Source: Bacillota bacterium | Lineage (GTDB): Bacteria > Bacillota > Dethiobacteria > DTU022 | DNA: 64,000 nt | Direction: 5' to 3' | Assembly: GCA_029782095.1 (NCBI GenBank) | Contig: JAKOVL010000131.1 | Location: forward strand, 17,421 to 81,420 | Shown here: positions 1 through 9,439 of the stretch, in pieces | Numbering within the stretch: position 1 is the stretch's first letter | Layout of the letters: each line of letters begins with the position of its first letter | The notes under the pieces: model-generated | Told to the model about the DNA's origin: nothing | Seen by the model: only the letters and a program-made list of their open reading frames with translations | Database searches by the model: none | Program-made: the position numbers and the translations under genes

Positions 1-123
1 GCCTGTTCGCCGGTCATCGCCCCTTCCGCGCAGGGCGCATCACCCGTCTGCTCTAAAGGGAGAATTGCCAAGGGAAATGCCAGGTATTTGCAGCAGGCAG
101 TGCCGTGTTTAATGAAATCTTTG
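1..123. other. left-edge region with no recognised gene
   Basis: No convincing reading frame or RNA was recognised between the window edge and the dnaJ promoter. The first 60 bases are GC-rich and could be the tail of an upstream gene that is cut off by the window edge, but no family is identifiable. Confidence 0.4.
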
Positions 124-152
124 TTTACCTTTTACTAAAATTGTGCTATAAT
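124..152 (+). promoter_or_regulatory. probable sigma-A promoter of the dnaJ-cbpM-clpB operon
   Basis: The -35 hexamer TTTACC (124-129) and the perfect -10 TATAAT (147-152) are separated by 17 bases. This leaves a leader of roughly 165 bases before dnaJ. No CIRCE or CtsR-type operator was recognised next to it, so the heat-shock control mode is not evident from the sequence. Confidence 0.65.
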
Positions 153-187
153 TTGGTTAGTTACCATAAACGATATCCCTATCTATG

Positions 188-244
188 GGCCGTTTTCCCA
201 TTCCTGCCAGATGAAGATCAGGAATGATCGGCCTGGTCCTTTTT
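188..244 (+). promoter_or_regulatory. leader stem-loop upstream of dnaJ (possible attenuator)
   Basis: Outer arms GGCCG (188-192) and CGGCC (229-233) enclose a perfect inner stem, CATTCCTG (199-206) against CAGGAATG (219-226), with a 12-base loop. The structure is followed by TGGTCC and a run of five T at 240-244, so it could act as an attenuator or leader terminator. It does not match a riboswitch class I know. Confidence 0.4.
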
Positions 245-274
245 GCATGTGGGGGAAAAATAGCGGCAGGGCAA

Positions 275-304
275 CCTTAATGCCGCCGCGGCGGCAACTT
301 AAGG
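275..304 (+). promoter_or_regulatory. GC-rich hairpin just upstream of the dnaJ ribosome binding site
   Basis: CCTTAA (275-280) pairs with TTAAGG (299-304), and the interior 282-295 is the perfect palindrome GCCGCCGCGGCGGC. The hairpin ends 6 bases before the Shine-Dalgarno sequence at 311-322. It does not cover that site but could affect ribosome loading or leader stability. Confidence 0.4.
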
Positions 305-325
305 ACAGGGAAAGGGGTGATCTGT

Positions 326-1333
326 TTGAAGACTAGATTCCAGGACTATTATAAAATTTTAGGAGTTGATCGGAACGCCACCGCCAAGGAGATAAAAAGC
401 GCTTATCGCATGCTGGCCCGCAAGTGGCACCCGGATCTGCAGCCCGCCGATAAGAAAAAAGAGGCGGAAGAGATGTTTAAGCGCATTAATGAAGCGCACG
501 AGGTCTTAAGCGATCCGGAAAAAAGGGCCAAGTACGACCGGCTCGGCAGCCGCTGGCAGGATGGCGACGAATTTACTTACCAGTACCAGCAGCCCGGCGC
601 CGGCCAAACCCATTACTACTACAGCACCGATTTCAACGTCGATCCGGGCGGTTTCAGCGACTTCTTCGAACAGCTTTTCGGCCGGGGCGGTTTTAGACAA
701 TCCCGGACCGCCCGGGGGCCTGTGCGGGGCCAGGACATTGAGAGCGAAATTGAGCTGACCATAGAAGAAGCTTACCGGGGTGTGACCAGGTCGCTGCGCG
801 TTTCAGGGGAAGCCATTTGCGCCGGCTGCGCCGGCAGCGGCGTCGCCGGCGGAGGTTTTTGCAGCCGCTGCGGGGGAACGGGAACAACCCCCCGGGAAAA
901 AACCCTGGAGGTTAAAATTCCGGCAGGAGTGCAGGAAGGCAGCCGGATCCGCCTTAAAGGACAGGGGGGCGAAGGTTTGAACGGCGGCAGCAATGGCGAT
1001 TTATATTTAAAAGTCCGCCTTCTGCCCCATCCCCTCTTCCGTTTAAACGGCGCCACGGTGGAAAGCGATCTCTTTTTAAGGCCGGAACAGGCCGTCCTGG
1101 GCGATAGGGTAACCGTAAACACGCTGGACGGCCCGGTCACGGTAACAGTTCCGCCGGGCAGCCGTGCAGGCACCAAGTTAAGGCTGCGCGAGAAAGGGTT
1201 CCCCCTGAAAGGCGGCGGCCGGGGGCATCACCTGGTGCGCATCCAGATCGATATACCCGCCCATATCGGTGAAGCTGAAAAAGAGCTTTATCAAAAGTTA
1301 AAAGAGCTGGGCAAAGGGAGGTCGCAGGCATGA
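326..1333 (+). CDS. dnaJ: DnaJ-family co-chaperone with a half-size zinc finger
   Basis: Hsp40 co-chaperone that stimulates DnaK ATPase and delivers unfolded substrates in the cytoplasm. The J domain covers about residues 6-70 with the HPD motif at 35-37, followed by a Gly/Phe-rich linker and two C-terminal beta domains. The zinc region has only two CxxCxGxG-type motifs (from about C165 and C179), enough for one zinc centre, whereas classical DnaJ has four. It therefore lies between DnaJ and zinc-free CbpA. The TTG start at 326 is preferred because the near-perfect Shine-Dalgarno AAAGGGGTGATC (311-322) sits at the right distance; a GTG at 317 lies inside that site. The stop overlaps the cbpM start by 4 bases. 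No dnaK or grpE is nearby. Confidence 0.9.
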   Translation: MKTRFQDYYKILGVDRNATAKEIKSAYRMLARKWHPDLQPADKKKEAEEMFKRINEAHEVLSDPEKRAKYDRLGSRWQDGDEFTYQYQQPGAGQTHYYYSTDFNVDPGGFSDFFEQLFGRGGFRQSRTARGPVRGQDIESEIELTIEEAYRGVTRSLRVSGEAICAGCAGSGVAGGGFCSRCGGTGTTPREKTLEVKIPAGVQEGSRIRLKGQGGEGLNGGSNGDLYLKVRLLPHPLFRLNGATVESDLFLRPEQAVLGDRVTVNTLDGPVTVTVPPGSRAGTKLRLREKGFPLKGGGRGHHLVRIQIDIPAHIGEAEKELYQKLKELGKGRSQA

Positions 1334-1626
1334 AGCTGATCATTATCCACAGCCACAGCGGGAAGGAAGAGAAGCTGCCGCTGGAGCAAACCGGGCTGCA
1401 GCCATCCCTGGCCAGGCGGCTGGAGGAGCTGGGCGTGATCGACATTGAAGACGGCTGCATCACCCCGGCGCACCTGCGCCGCGCATACCGGGTGCTGCGG
1501 CTGTGGAACACGCTCAAAGTAAATTTAACCGGAGCCGCCATAGTGGTGGAGCTGCTGGAGCAGATGGAAGAGATGCAGGAAGAGATAAATCGTTTACGAA
1601 GAGAGGTGAACCGTTATGGATTTTAA
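1330..1626 (+). CDS. CbpM-like chaperone modulator
   Basis: A 98-residue protein resembling CbpM, the MerR-like small protein that binds the J domain of CbpA and inhibits it. The N-terminal half carries a helix-turn-helix-like segment (about residues 20-55), and the C-terminal part is a Glu/Arg-rich helix likely to form a coiled coil. It overlaps dnaJ by 4 bases (ATGA) and clpB by 11 bases, so the three genes are translationally coupled. In E. coli cbpM follows cbpA, which supports the assignment. The family call rests on context and weak sequence resemblance. Confidence 0.7.
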   Translation: MKLIIIHSHSGKEEKLPLEQTGLQPSLARRLEELGVIDIEDGCITPAHLRRAYRVLRLWNTLKVNLTGAAIVVELLEQMEEMQEEINRLRREVNRYGF

Positions 1627-4213
1627 TAGAATGACGCAAAAAACACGGGAAGCGCTGGCCGCGGCGCAGCAGATCGCCGTTGACCGCCATCACCAGATCG
1701 TGGGGCCCAAACACCTGGCGCTGGCGCTTCTGGAACAACGGGAAGGAATCACACCCCGGGTGCTGCAGCAAGCCGGGGTAGCGCCGGAGCTGTTCGGGCG
1801 GGATCTGGCCGCCCTGCTGGACAAAATTCCGCAGGTATACGGTTATGAGGGGACCCTGCAGATGAATACAGCCCTGGCCAGGGTCCTTAGCCGGGCGGAG
1901 CAGGAAGCGAAAGCCTTAAAAGACGATTACATTAGCGTAGAGCACCTGCTGCTGGCCCTGATCGAAGACAGTGAAGGGGACCTGGTGGAGCTGTTCCGCC
2001 GGTGGGGGCTGGAGCGAAACAAGCTGCTGCAGGCGCTGCGCTCAGTGAGGGGTTCACAGCGCATTACCAGCGACAACCCCGAGAGCACCTATGAAGCGCT
2101 GCTGCGCTACGGCCGGGACCTGACCGCCCTGGCCCGCGAAGGGAAGCTCGACCCGGTCATCGGGCGCGACGAGGAGATCCGGCGCATTATCGAAATTTTA
2201 TCGCGCCGCACCAAGAACAATCCCGTGCTGATCGGCGAGCCGGGCGTGGGCAAGACGGCCATCGTAGAAGGGCTGGCCCGGCGCATCGTGGCCGGAGATG
2301 TCCCCGAGGGCTTAAAAGAGAAGCAGGTTATCGCCCTGGACATGGGTTCCCTGGTGGCGGGGGCCAAGTATCGCGGTGAATTCGAAGAGCGGCTCAAGGC
2401 TGTCTTAAAAGAGGTGCAGGAGTCGGACGGCCGGGTGATCCTTTTTATCGACGAGCTGCACACAGTGGTCGGCGCCGGGGCAGCGGAAGGGGCCATGGAC
2501 GCCAGCAACCTGTTGAAGCCGATGCTGGCCCGCGGCGAGCTGCGCGCCGTGGGCGCCACCACCATCGATGAGTATCGCAAGCATATCGAAAAGGATGCAG
2601 CCCTGGAGCGCCGCTTCCAGCCGGTCCTGGTCAAGCCACCCTCCGTGGAGGACACCATCTCCATCCTGCGCGGGCTCAAAGAGCGCTACGAGGTGCACCA
2701 CGGCGTGCGCATCCAGGATGCGGCGCTAATTGCGGCGGCTGTGCTGTCGGACCGCTATATTACCGACCGCTTCCTGCCCGATAAGGCCATCGACCTGGTG
2801 GACGAAGCATCGGCGCGCCTGCGCACCCAAATCGACAGCATGCCCGCAGCCCTGGACGAAATTACCCGGCGGGTCATGCAGCTGGAGATCGAAGAGGCAG
2901 CGCTGAAAAAAGAAAAGGATCCGGCCTCCAGGGAACGCCTGGAGAAGCTGCAAAAAGAGCTGGCCGACCTGCGCAGTGAGCAGGAAGTGATGAAAGCCCA
3001 GTGGCAGGCCGAAAAAGAGTCCATCGGGCGGCTGCGCGAACTGAAGCGCGAGATCGAAGAGATACGCACCGCAATTGAAAAGGCAGAGCGGGAATACGAT
3101 CTGAACCGCGTTGCCGAGCTGAAATACGGCAGGTTGAACGAGGCGGAGCAGCGCTTGAAAAAAGAAGAAGAGCTGCTGGCAGGAAAGCATCAAAAAGAGA
3201 TGCTGTTGAACGAAGAGGTCACCGAGGAGGATATTGCCAGCGTGGTCAGCCGCTGGACGGGAATCCCGGTGAGCAGGCTCATGGAGGGGGAGAGAGAGAA
3301 ACTGATCAGGCTGGAAGAAATCCTGCACCGGCGCGTCGTGGGCCAGGAGACGGCGGTAACCGCCGTGGCCAACGCGGTGCTGCGGGCGCGCAGCGGCATT
3401 AAAGACCCCAACCGCCCCGTGGGCAGCTTCATCTTCCTGGGCCCCACGGGAGTGGGTAAAACCGAACTGGGCCGCGCCCTGGCGGAAACCCTGTTTGACG
3501 ACGAGCGCAATATGATCCGCCTGGATATGTCCGAATACATGGAGAAGCATAGCGTGGCGAGACTAATCGGGGCGCCTCCGGGGTATGTGGGCTACGACGA
3601 GGGTGGGCAGCTTACCGAGGCGATCCGGCGCAAGCCTTACAGTGTCGTCCTGTTTGACGAAATCGAAAAAGCCCATCCCGATGTCTTTAACGCCCTGCTG
3701 CAGATCCTGGATGACGGGCGTCTCACCGACGGCAAGGGCAGGCTGGTGGACTTTAAAAATGCCATCATTATCATGACATCAAACATCGGCAGCCAGGAAA
3801 TCCTGCAGTTCCAGGAGCGGGGCGGCGATTTTGAGGCCATGCAGGAGAGGGTGATGGCGCTGCTGCGGCAGCATTTCCGCCCGGAATTTTTAAACCGGGT
3901 TGACGAGATTATTGTCTTCCGCGCCCTGGAACAGGAGCAGCTGAAAAAAATAACCGAGCTGCTGCTGGAGCGCCTGGCGGAAAGGCTCAAGAAAAACGCC
4001 GGCTTTACCCTTCTCTGGGATGAAGCTGCGACCGCCTACTTGGCCCGAAAGGGCTACGACCCTTCTTTCGGCGCCCGCCCGCTGAAGCGCCTGATCCAGC
4101 AGGAAGTGGAAACACCGCTCTCCTACCGCATCGTAAAGGGCGAAATTAAAGAGGGCGATACCGTGACCCTGATCAAAAAAGACGCAGCCCTGGATTTCCA
4201 GGTGTATAACTAA
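1616..4213 (+). CDS. clpB: ATP-dependent disaggregase ClpB
   Basis: Hexameric AAA+ disaggregase that works with the DnaK system to pull polypeptides out of aggregates. The 865-residue length is typical. It has the Clp N domain (1-145), a first AAA+ module with Walker A GEPGVGKT near residue 207, the ClpB-specific coiled-coil middle domain (about 400-530), and a second AAA+ module with Walker A GPTGVGKT near 609, followed by the D2-small domain. The ATG at 1616 is preceded by GAGAGGTGA. It is the last gene of the operon and is followed by a strong hairpin. Co-transcription with a DnaJ and a CbpM suggests a dedicated disaggregation unit. Confidence 0.97.
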   Translation: MDFNRMTQKTREALAAAQQIAVDRHHQIVGPKHLALALLEQREGITPRVLQQAGVAPELFGRDLAALLDKIPQVYGYEGTLQMNTALARVLSRAEQEAKALKDDYISVEHLLLALIEDSEGDLVELFRRWGLERNKLLQALRSVRGSQRITSDNPESTYEALLRYGRDLTALAREGKLDPVIGRDEEIRRIIEILSRRTKNNPVLIGEPGVGKTAIVEGLARRIVAGDVPEGLKEKQVIALDMGSLVAGAKYRGEFEERLKAVLKEVQESDGRVILFIDELHTVVGAGAAEGAMDASNLLKPMLARGELRAVGATTIDEYRKHIEKDAALERRFQPVLVKPPSVEDTISILRGLKERYEVHHGVRIQDAALIAAAVLSDRYITDRFLPDKAIDLVDEASARLRTQIDSMPAALDEITRRVMQLEIEEAALKKEKDPASRERLEKLQKELADLRSEQEVMKAQWQAEKESIGRLRELKREIEEIRTAIEKAEREYDLNRVAELKYGRLNEAEQRLKKEEELLAGKHQKEMLLNEEVTEEDIASVVSRWTGIPVSRLMEGEREKLIRLEEILHRRVVGQETAVTAVANAVLRARSGIKDPNRPVGSFIFLGPTGVGKTELGRALAETLFDDERNMIRLDMSEYMEKHSVARLIGAPPGYVGYDEGGQLTEAIRRKPYSVVLFDEIEKAHPDVFNALLQILDDGRLTDGKGRLVDFKNAIIIMTSNIGSQEILQFQERGGDFEAMQERVMALLRQHFRPEFLNRVDEIIVFRALEQEQLKKITELLLERLAERLKKNAGFTLLWDEAATAYLARKGYDPSFGARPLKRLIQQEVETPLSYRIVKGEIKEGDTVTLIKKDAALDFQVYN

Positions 4214-4247
4214 AAAGCGTCAGACATGATCACTTATTAGCAGCTGC

Positions 4248-4280
4248 GGGGCTGTCCTCCAGGTTGGAGAGGACAGCCCC
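4248..4280 (+). terminator. terminator-like hairpin after clpB
   Basis: A perfect 12-bp stem (4248-4259 with 4269-4280) with a 9-base loop, just after the clpB stop. The 3' side has only a weak T tract, so it may act partly as an RNA-end stabiliser. Confidence 0.7.
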
Positions 4281-4300
4281 TTGCTGTAAAATATGATTCT

Positions 4301-4338
4301 AAAAAGAAAGAGTAATCCGCATAAGCGAATTACTCTTT
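4301..4338 (-). terminator. terminator of the topA-codY operon
   Basis: AAAGAGTAAT (4307-4316) pairs with ATTACTCTTT (4329-4338). On the minus strand the stem is followed by CTTTTT, a normal intrinsic terminator directly downstream of codY. Confidence 0.75.
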
Positions 4339-4365
4339 GAACAGATACTTTAACTACTATTGTTC

Positions 4366-5175
4366 TTATTTCTGAAACGTCTTAGATTTCTTGGCCAGGT
4401 ACTCCAGCAGGTAGGGGTTGAGCACTTTGATGTAAGTGCCTTTCATCCCCAGGGAGCGTGATTCAATGACCCCGGCGCTTTCGAACTTGCGCAGGGCGTT
4501 GACAATTACCGAGCGGGTGATCCCCAGCTGGTCGGCGATTTTGCTGGCTACCAGCAGTCCTTCGTCACCGCCCAGCTCTTCAAAGATGTGCTCCACCGCC
4601 TCCAGCTCCGAGTAGGAGAGGGTGGCGATGGCCAGTTGAACCACGGCCTTGTTCCTGGCTTCTTCTTCGATTTTTTCCGCCTTGGAGCGCAAGATTTCCA
4701 TGCCCACCACTGTAGCCCCGGTTTCGGCCAGGATCAGGTCTTCTGCGTCGAACAGCTCGTTGAAGCGGGCCAAAAGCAGGGTTCCCAGGCGCTTGCCTCC
4801 CCCGCTGATGGGGATAACGGTGACAATTTTGTTGGTGAAGAGGCAGTTTTCTGTACCCACGAAAACACAGTCGTTAGACTTTTGACGCAAGTTTACACGA
4901 GATTCCTCGCTTTTCAGCAGGAATTCATTGTAATCTTCGGGGAACTTGCCTTCCTTCAACACATGGTCTACCATCAGTTCACATTCAAACTCGTCAACTA
5001 TGGCATACCCCAGGACTTCCCCCTGACGGTCAACGATGTAGCAGTTGGCGTGAATGACGCTCTTCAAAACTTCAGCCACTTCTTGGAAATCTACATGCTG
5101 GCCGGCGGTTTTTTGTAGAATTTTGTTGATGCGACGCGTCTTCTCAAGTAAAGGAGAAGAAATCACATCGGTCAC
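4366..5175 (-). CDS. codY: GTP-sensing pleiotropic repressor CodY
   Basis: Global Firmicute regulator that binds GTP and branched-chain amino acids and represses stationary-phase and nutrient-acquisition genes. At 269 residues it has the N-terminal GAF domain (about 1-155), a helical linker and the C-terminal winged helix with recognition segment [20 protein letters not shown] (about 210-230). It ends the conserved topA-trmFO-xerC-hslV-hslU-codY run, 21 bases downstream of hslU. The GTG at 5175 is taken as start; a second GTG nine bases on is also possible. No CodY box was identified in this window. Confidence 0.96.
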   Translation of the reverse strand: MTDVISSPLLEKTRRINKILQKTAGQHVDFQEVAEVLKSVIHANCYIVDRQGEVLGYAIVDEFECELMVDHVLKEGKFPEDYNEFLLKSEESRVNLRQKSNDCVFVGTENCLFTNKIVTVIPISGGGKRLGTLLLARFNELFDAEDLILAETGATVVGMEILRSKAEKIEEEARNKAVVQLAIATLSYSELEAVEHIFEELGGDEGLLVASKIADQLGITRSVIVNALRKFESAGVIESRSLGMKGTYIKVLNPYLLEYLAKKSKTFQK

Positions 5176-5196
5176 CTACCTTTCTCTGCTCTTTTT

Positions 5197-6615
5197 TCAT
5201 AAGATGTATTTGCTTAAATCTTTATTTTTAACAATTTTTTGCAATTTATTCCGAACATATTCCCGATCTATAGTGAAGGTTTTCACTTTAGGATCCGGAA
5301 GTTCAAAGGAGATGTCTTCCAGGACCTTCTCCAGAATGGTGTGCAGGCGCCGCGCGCCGATATTTTCCATCTCCTGGTTCAGCAAGCAAGCGGTGCTGGC
5401 TATCTCTTCAATGGCATCCTGGGAAAATTCCAGCTTCACCCCTTCGGTTTCCAGCAAGGCTGTGTACTGCTTGATCAGGGCGTTATTCGGTTCAACCAGG
5501 ATCCGTTTAAAATCTTCCTCGGTGAGGCTGTTCAGCTCCACCCTGATGGGAAAGCGGCCCTGCAGTTCCGGAATGAGGTCGGAGGGTTTAGTCATATGAA
5601 ACGCTCCGGCAGCGATAAACAAAATATAATCCGTCTTCACCGGACCGTACTTGGTCACTACGGTAGACCCTTCCACAATGGGGAGGATGTCTCTTTGCAC
5701 GCCCTCGCGGGATACATCGGGTCCGGCGCCGTGATAGTCCTTGCCTGCAATCTTGTCTATTTCATCCAGGAAGATTATGCCCAGCTGCTCGGCCCGCTGC
5801 ACGGCCTCGCTGATAACCGCATCCATATCGATCAGTTTTTGGGCTTCTTCCTGTTTTAAAATTTTCCTGGCTTCAGCTACGGTAACTTTTCTTTTCTTTT
5901 TGCGCGGGGGGATGATATTGCCCAGGATATCCTGGAGGTTAACCCCCATCTCTTCTATGCCCTGCCCGGAAACAAACTCAATCATGGGCGGGCGGCGATC
6001 TTCCACTTCAATTTCGACCTGCCAAGCTTCCAGTTCCCCGTTTTCCAGCCGCCGCCGCATCACCTGCTGCTCTTCCCGGGCCTGGCGCAATTGCTCCTGG
6101 AAACCGGCGTCTTCCGCGGCCTGGTCTTCGAGTTGGACCGGCGGCGCCTGGAATAAAAAGCCCAGGGGGTTGGTGGAGCGGCGTCTTTTCCGGGGCAGGG
6201 GCGCCAGCAGCTCCACCAGCCGTTCATTGGCAGCATGGAGCGCCTTGTCCTCCACCTCCAGCATCCGCTCGGCCTGCACGATGCGGATGGCTGTCTCCAC
6301 CAGATCCCGGATCATTGACTCCACGTCCCGGCCGACGTAGCCCACTTCGGTAAACTTGGTGGCCTCCACTTTAACGAAAGGTGCATTTACCAGCCGGGCC
6401 AGGCGCCGGGCTATTTCTGTTTTACCGACCCCGGTAGGCCCGATCATGATAATGTTTTTGGGGACTATTTCATCCTGCATTTCCGGCGGCAGTTTCTTGC
6501 GCCGGTAGCGGTTGCGCAAAGCCACCGCCACACAACGCTTTGCTTCCTCCTGCCCCACTATGTAGCGGTCCAGTTCTGCCACGATTTCGCGGGGCGTCAA
6601 CTCTTCACTGCTCAT
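5197..6615 (-). CDS. hslU: ATP-dependent unfoldase HslU (ClpY)
   Basis: AAA+ hexameric ATPase of the HslUV (ClpYQ) protease, feeding unfolded substrates into the HslV chamber. Walker A GPTGVGKT lies at 59-66 and the pore-loop motif GYVGRDVES follows at about 90. The I domain (about 110-240) is unusually rich in charged residues, and a Walker B motif [10 protein letters not shown] follows. The 472-residue length is normal. It lies 15 bases downstream of hslV and must act with it. Confidence 0.97.
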   Translation of the reverse strand: MSSEELTPREIVAELDRYIVGQEEAKRCVAVALRNRYRRKKLPPEMQDEIVPKNIIMIGPTGVGKTEIARRLARLVNAPFVKVEATKFTEVGYVGRDVESMIRDLVETAIRIVQAERMLEVEDKALHAANERLVELLAPLPRKRRRSTNPLGFLFQAPPVQLEDQAAEDAGFQEQLRQAREEQQVMRRRLENGELEAWQVEIEVEDRRPPMIEFVSGQGIEEMGVNLQDILGNIIPPRKKKRKVTVAEARKILKQEEAQKLIDMDAVISEAVQRAEQLGIIFLDEIDKIAGKDYHGAGPDVSREGVQRDILPIVEGSTVVTKYGPVKTDYILFIAAGAFHMTKPSDLIPELQGRFPIRVELNSLTEEDFKRILVEPNNALIKQYTALLETEGVKLEFSQDAIEEIASTACLLNQEMENIGARRLHTILEKVLEDISFELPDPKVKTFTIDREYVRNKLQKIVKNKDLSKYIL

Positions 6616-6630
6616 CTTAATCCAGCCCTT

Positions 6631-7161
6631 CTACAACTCTTCCACTATAATCCGATCATTAGTATAGATGCAAATCTCTGCCGCTATACCGAGGGCTTGC
6701 CGGGCAATTTCCCCGGGGCCAAGGTCGGTATGGCGCAGCAAGGCCTTGGCTGCGGCCAGGGCATATGGCGCCCCGGAACCGACGGCGGCAATATTGTCAT
6801 CGGGTTCAATTACTTCTCCCGTACCTGAAATCAGCAGCAGCGCCTCTCGCCCGGCCGCAAGCAGCATCGCTTCCAGCCGGCGCAGAACCCGGTCTGTCCG
6901 CCATTCCTTGGCCAGCTCTACCGCAGCCCGCTGCAGGTTGCCCTGGTAGCTTTCCAGCTTCCCTTCGAATTTTTCACAAAGAGTCAGAGCATCGGCCACG
7001 GATCCGGCATAGCCGGCGATGACCTTTCCCTCGTACAGGCGCCTTACTTTCCGGGCTCCGTGCTTGATCACAGTGCTGTTCCCGAAGGTCACCTGGCCGT
7101 CTCCGGCAATGGCCACCCGCTCTCCTTTTTTTACAGCGATAATGGTGGTTCCCTGGAACAT
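6631..7161 (-). CDS. hslV: HslV (ClpQ) protease subunit
   Basis: Threonine-type peptidase of the HslUV complex. The predicted mature N-terminus is Thr5 in [13 protein letters not shown], so a four-residue propeptide would be removed to expose the catalytic Thr, as in Thermotoga-type HslV; Bacillus ClpQ instead has an N-terminal Ser. The conserved GDGQVTFG and [14 protein letters not shown] segments are present. The ATG at 7161 fits family length better than a TTG at 7170. It lies between xerC and hslU in an operon. Confidence 0.95.
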   Translation of the reverse strand: MFQGTTIIAVKKGERVAIAGDGQVTFGNSTVIKHGARKVRRLYEGKVIAGYAGSVADALTLCEKFEGKLESYQGNLQRAAVELAKEWRTDRVLRRLEAMLLAAGREALLLISGTGEVIEPDDNIAAVGSGAPYALAAAKALLRHTDLGPGEIARQALGIAAEICIYTNDRIIVEEL

Positions 7162-7179
7162 CTTCCTCAACTGCCTTCT

Positions 7180-8082
7180 TTAAATGTCCCGGCGTGGATG
7201 GGCCTGCTGGTATACTTTCTGCAGGTGCTCCCGGGTAACATGGGTATAAACCTGGGTCGTGGAAACGCTGACGTGTCCTAAAAGTTCCTGGACCACCCTT
7301 AGGTCGGCCCCTCGCTCCAGCATGTGCGTGGCAAATGAATGGCGCAGGGAGTGGGGGGTGATCTTTTCCCGGAGCGAAACCTGCCGGATATACTTTTGAA
7401 AGATGAGCCGCACTCCCCGATCGCTTAGCGGGCCGCCCCGATGGTTGATGAAAACTTTATCCGTGGCGGCGCCGTCCCGGTTTAAGGCCAGCAGAGCCGG
7501 CCGGACCCGCTGCAAATATTCTTCCAAAATAGCGGCAGCCACCCGGCCCAGGGGCACGATTCGCTCTTTGCTCCCCTTGCCGTAAACCTTTACCAGGCGC
7601 TCTTCCAGTTGAAGCGAGTCTAGCTCCAGACCGGCCAGCTCACTGACCCGCAACCCGCAGGCATAGGTGACTTCCAGGATGGCACGGTCTCGAAAACCCA
7701 GCAGTGTCCCGCAGTCCGGGGCCTCCAGCAACGCCGCCACCTCGTGGTAGTATAAAAAATGTGGCAGCGTTTTTTCCTGGCGCGGCCTGGCCACGGCAGC
7801 CCAGCTGCCGCTTTGCAGCCCGCCCTCCCTTTGGACAAAACGCAAAAATGTGCGCGCTGCCGACAATTTTCGCGCCACGGTGCTGCGGCTATAACCCTGT
7901 TCCTTTAACCAGGCCAGGAAGCGGCGCATGCGGTAGTGATCAACAGCGCCCAGGTCTTCGCCATATTGATTTAACAAAGCCAGGAATTGCATGATGTCAT
8001 TCCGATAGCTTTGCAGGGTTAAAGGTGAAGCGTTTTTTTGAACATCCAGGTATGTCAAAAACCGCTCGAGCCGCTTATGCAA
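7180..8082 (-). CDS. xerC: tyrosine recombinase XerC
   Basis: Site-specific recombinase of the chromosome-dimer resolution type. It has an N-terminal SAM-like core-binding domain (1-90) and the catalytic domain with residues Arg145, Lys169, His244, Arg247, His270 and nucleophile Tyr279 all present. The 300-residue length is usual. The TTG start has AAGGTGA upstream. Conserved position between trmFO and hslV indicates the housekeeping recombinase rather than a mobile-element integrase. Confidence 0.95.
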   Translation of the reverse strand: MHKRLERFLTYLDVQKNASPLTLQSYRNDIMQFLALLNQYGEDLGAVDHYRMRRFLAWLKEQGYSRSTVARKLSAARTFLRFVQREGGLQSGSWAAVARPRQEKTLPHFLYYHEVAALLEAPDCGTLLGFRDRAILEVTYACGLRVSELAGLELDSLQLEERLVKVYGKGSKERIVPLGRVAAAILEEYLQRVRPALLALNRDGAATDKVFINHRGGPLSDRGVRLIFQKYIRQVSLREKITPHSLRHSFATHMLERGADLRVVQELLGHVSVSTTQVYTHVTREHLQKVYQQAHPRRDI

Positions 8083-8121
8083 GCTATTTCACCTTGATTC
8101 ATAGTAGCACAACCGGTATGG

Positions 8122-9438
8122 TTATGCAAGAGATTGCAGGACTGTTTTTTGAAAAAATTCTATCGATTTCAGAGCGCGCCGGGAAATGGCCTCCTTGCGT
8201 TCTTTCTTGGGCACTTTCTCGGATAGTGGTGGAAAGAGGCCAAAATTGATATTCATTGGTTGAAAGTTATCGGCCGAGGCCTTGGATATGAAGCGGGCCA
8301 GGCTGCCCAGCGCCGTTTCAGCGGGAAAAACTACCGGCGGGGCGCCTTTCGCCCATGCCACTGCATTAAGGCCGGCAGTCAGTCCCGATGCGGCCGATTC
8401 CACGTACCCCTCCACCCCTGAGATCTGCCCGGCAAAAAACAGTCCCGGTTCTCTTTTCATGGCATATGTCTGGCCCAAAATCCGGGGGCCGTTAAGAAAT
8501 GTATTGCGGTGCATTACCCCGTAGCGAACGAATTCCGCCTGCTCCAGGCCGGGGATCAGGGAAAAAACCCGCTTCTGCTCCGGCCACTTCAGGCGGGTCT
8601 GAAAGCCGACCAGGTTATAAAGGGTGGCGGCATGATTGTCCTGCCGCAGCTGCACCACGGCAAATGGCTGCCTGCCGGTGCGGGGGTCAATCAGCCCCAC
8701 CGGCTTAAGCGGCCCGAAAAGCAGGGTGTCCGGGCCCCGCGAAGCCATCTCTTCCACCGGCATGCAACCCTCAAAAAATTGTTCTTTTTCAAAGTCGTGG
8801 CCCTGAAACCTTTCGGCATGGACCAGCTCTTCCCAGAAGGTGCGGTACTGTTCCTCATCCATGGGGCAGTTGAGGTAATCGGCGCCTCCCTTTCCGTAGC
8901 GCGAGGCCCTAAAGACTTTATCCATATTGATCGAATCGGCGGTAACAATGGGGGCCGCAGCGTCGAAAAAATAGAGGTAGTCTTCACCGGTGAGTGCAGC
9001 CACGGCATCGGCCAGGGCCGGAGAGGTCAGGGGGCCGCTGGCGATAATGGTGGGGCGATGTTCGGGCACCGCCGTTACTTCCCGAATCACAACCTTAATG
9101 CGGGGATGCCGGCGCAGCTTGTCGGTAACGCAGGCGGCAAATGCTTCCCGGTCCACGGCCAGGGCCCCTCCTGCGGGGACCCGGTGCGCATCGGCGCAGG
9201 CCATGATCAGGGACCCGAGGCGGCGCATCTCTTCCTTGAGCAGGCCCACGGCATTTTTTAAACCTTCCGCCCGCAGTGAATTGCTGCATACCAGTTCGGC
9301 AAAAAGCCCGGTATGGTGCGCCGGGGTCATCTTTTCCGGTCTCATTTCAACAAGTTCCACTTCGAGGCCAAAGCGTGCCGCCTGCCAGGCTGCTTCGGCA
9401 CCGGCCAGGCCGGCTCCGATTACGAGCACTTTTTTCAT
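8122..9438 (-). CDS. trmFO: tRNA (uracil-5)-methyltransferase TrmFO
   Basis: Folate- and FAD-dependent enzyme that makes m5U54 in the T loop of tRNA using methylenetetrahydrofolate. It begins with the FAD-binding motif [12 protein letters not shown] and carries the family motif around [20 protein letters not shown]. The 438-residue length is typical. The ATG at 9438 is preceded by GGAGGG; longer upstream extensions lack family similarity. The gene starts one base before the topA stop. Confidence 0.96.
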   Translation of the reverse strand: MKKVLVIGAGLAGAEAAWQAARFGLEVELVEMRPEKMTPAHHTGLFAELVCSNSLRAEGLKNAVGLLKEEMRRLGSLIMACADAHRVPAGGALAVDREAFAACVTDKLRRHPRIKVVIREVTAVPEHRPTIIASGPLTSPALADAVAALTGEDYLYFFDAAAPIVTADSINMDKVFRASRYGKGGADYLNCPMDEEQYRTFWEELVHAERFQGHDFEKEQFFEGCMPVEEMASRGPDTLLFGPLKPVGLIDPRTGRQPFAVVQLRQDNHAATLYNLVGFQTRLKWPEQKRVFSLIPGLEQAEFVRYGVMHRNTFLNGPRILGQTYAMKREPGLFFAGQISGVEGYVESAASGLTAGLNAVAWAKGAPPVVFPAETALGSLARFISKASADNFQPMNINFGLFPPLSEKVPKKERKEAISRRALKSIEFFQKTVLQSLA

Positions 9439-9439
9439 G

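Noticed and set aside
2726..3550. Long open frame on the minus strand inside clpB (274 codons)
   Set aside because: It lies wholly antisense to a clear ClpB and has Cys/Phe/His-rich composition typical of the reverse frame of a GC-rich gene; no ribosome site or family similarity.
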